From: Candidatus Hydrogenedentota bacterium
Lineage (GTDB): Bacteria; Hydrogenedentota; Hydrogenedentia; Hydrogenedentales; SLHB01
Reading direction: 5' to 3'
Length of the DNA stretch: 64,000 bases
Assembly (NCBI GenBank): GCA_020848835.1
Contig: JADLHJ010000028.1
Coordinates: 44,408-108,407 of the forward strand
Below the pieces are notes generated by a model. That model did not search any database and had not been told where the DNA came from. It worked only from the letters and a program-made list of their open reading frames with translations. Numbering within the stretch: the stretch's first letter is position 1; each line of letters begins with the position of its first letter. Below, in pieces: positions 63,462-64,000 of the stretch. The translations under genes were made by a program, and so were the position numbers.

Positions 63462-64000
63462 GTCGCATCGCATACATGTATCGCGTCTCAAAGCCTATCC
63501 ATGAGTAGTACGGCACCTTTTCTAAAATTTCGTAGAAATTGTGATGCTCCGTCAAATCTACTGGTGACACGCGATACTCCTCGCCTATCACCCACCATTT
63601 CTTTCGCTTGAATGTGTCGGGTTCATCGCGCGTTCTGCGTAGATACTCTTCGCTCGTGTACATTCCGTTGAACTCAAATCCGCCGTTGATCTCGTTGTCC
63701 TGCGCGGAGTATTTCGACCTCAGGATATCGATGGCATTCCAACGGGCCGTGTTCCACGTCATGTAATCCTGTAGACCGATAACGGACCATGTGAGAAGGG
63801 CGGTTAGTGCAAAGGCAACAAATATGCACCTTCGCATGAATGGCGCATAGCCCAAGCTTAGGGCAGCGACAACAGCTATTGGCGGTATCGCGGGGAGCAT
63901 ATAACGGTCAAAGTAACTCGCCGGTATCAGCGCAAATCCAGTCAGCAAGAATGCGAAACCGCAAGTGAACAAATACACCATCTGCAATTTTCTGACCGCA
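63445..64000 (-). CDS. Membrane glycosyltransferase-like protein, 5' end outside window
   Basis: Partial, the last 184 residues seen; the frame is open to the window edge, so the true start is beyond 64000. It contains two or three membrane helices (LFTCGFAFLLTGFALI, IPPIAVVAALSLGYAPF) and YFDRYMLPAIPPIA, a motif common near the end of PMT/ArnT-like (GT39/83-type) transferases. A soluble C-terminus follows (RKKWWVIGEEYRV). It would transfer a sugar from a lipid carrier on the outer face of the membrane. Assignment by weak similarity. Confidence 0.6.
   Translation of the reverse strand, partial: AVRKLQMVYLFTCGFAFLLTGFALIPASYFDRYMLPAIPPIAVVAALSLGYAPFMRRCIFVAFALTALLTWSVIGLQDYMTWNTARWNAIDILRSKYSAQDNEINGGFEFNGMYTSEEYLRRTRDEPDTFKRKKWWVIGEEYRVSPVDLTEHHNFYEILEKVPYYSWIGFETRYMYAMRLNPQP

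Overview
The window is one stretch of a high-GC (roughly 55-60 percent by eye) Gram-negative bacterial chromosome. It holds about 55 genes, is densely packed, and has no rRNA, tRNA or CRISPR array that I can recognise. The outer-membrane export genes (LptF/LptG permease, RND pump, TolC-type channel), the pseudopilin with a C-terminal LDGH motif, the DUF2961 protein, the Gfo/Idh and xylose-isomerase-like sugar enzymes and the TPR-linked Ser/Thr kinase suggest an environmental, polysaccharide-degrading bacterium near the PVC / Hydrogenedentota / Planctomycete grade. That placement is an inference; no marker gene fixes it.

Layout. 1-5 kb (minus): an NAD salvage block of Nudix protein, pncA, pncB and, beyond an IS200-like element, a glutamine-dependent NAD synthetase cut by the window edge. 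5-18 kb: DUF2339 membrane protein, Gfo/Idh oxidoreductase, BFN nuclease, an EF-hand-like calcium-binding protein, an LptF/G permease, a MetE-like methyltransferase with a two-blade PQQ-type protein, a nucleotidyltransferase, an ABC exporter pair and ApaG. 18-27 kb: lipase-maturation-factor-like protein, RND adaptor and pump, a secreted glycerophosphodiesterase, a class III aminotransferase and an Rrf2 regulator without the usual cysteines. 27-38 kb: DUF2961 (GH172-like) protein, DinB, YacP-like NYN protein, a repeat-rich gap, cyclase, GlgC, a TolC protein behind a palindromic operator-like site, pyrophosphatase, a pseudopilin and a helical secreted protein that ends at a strong terminator. 38-47 kb: a triplicated secreted protein, an orphan MalK/UgpC-type ATPase, MFS, a large membrane protein, the housekeeping run yicC-gmk-rpoZ-coaBC and a GNAT protein.

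47.2-56.5 kb is the most system-like part: nine co-directional genes, most overlapping by 4-17 nt. They encode GYF/RDD, zinc-ribbon and B-box-like membrane proteins, a DUF4129 fusion, DUF4350, a MoxR ATPase, DUF58 and a SpoIIM-type membrane protein. It is an elaborated form of the MoxR/DUF58 membrane-associated chaperone-type loci. 56-64 kb: a TIM-barrel epimerase, a large membrane/TPR protein, a TPR-Ser/Thr kinase with the kinase at the C-terminus, a MOSC protein and the 3' end of a membrane glycosyltransferase-like gene.

Four copies of a complex palindromic repeat (about 120 bp) lie in the window. Two bracket the Y1 transposase in opposite orientation and two are solo copies at 14.2 and 26.3 kb. 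Other intergenic hairpins and short tandem repeats lie at 30.3-30.7, 60.3 and 62.85-62.96 kb.
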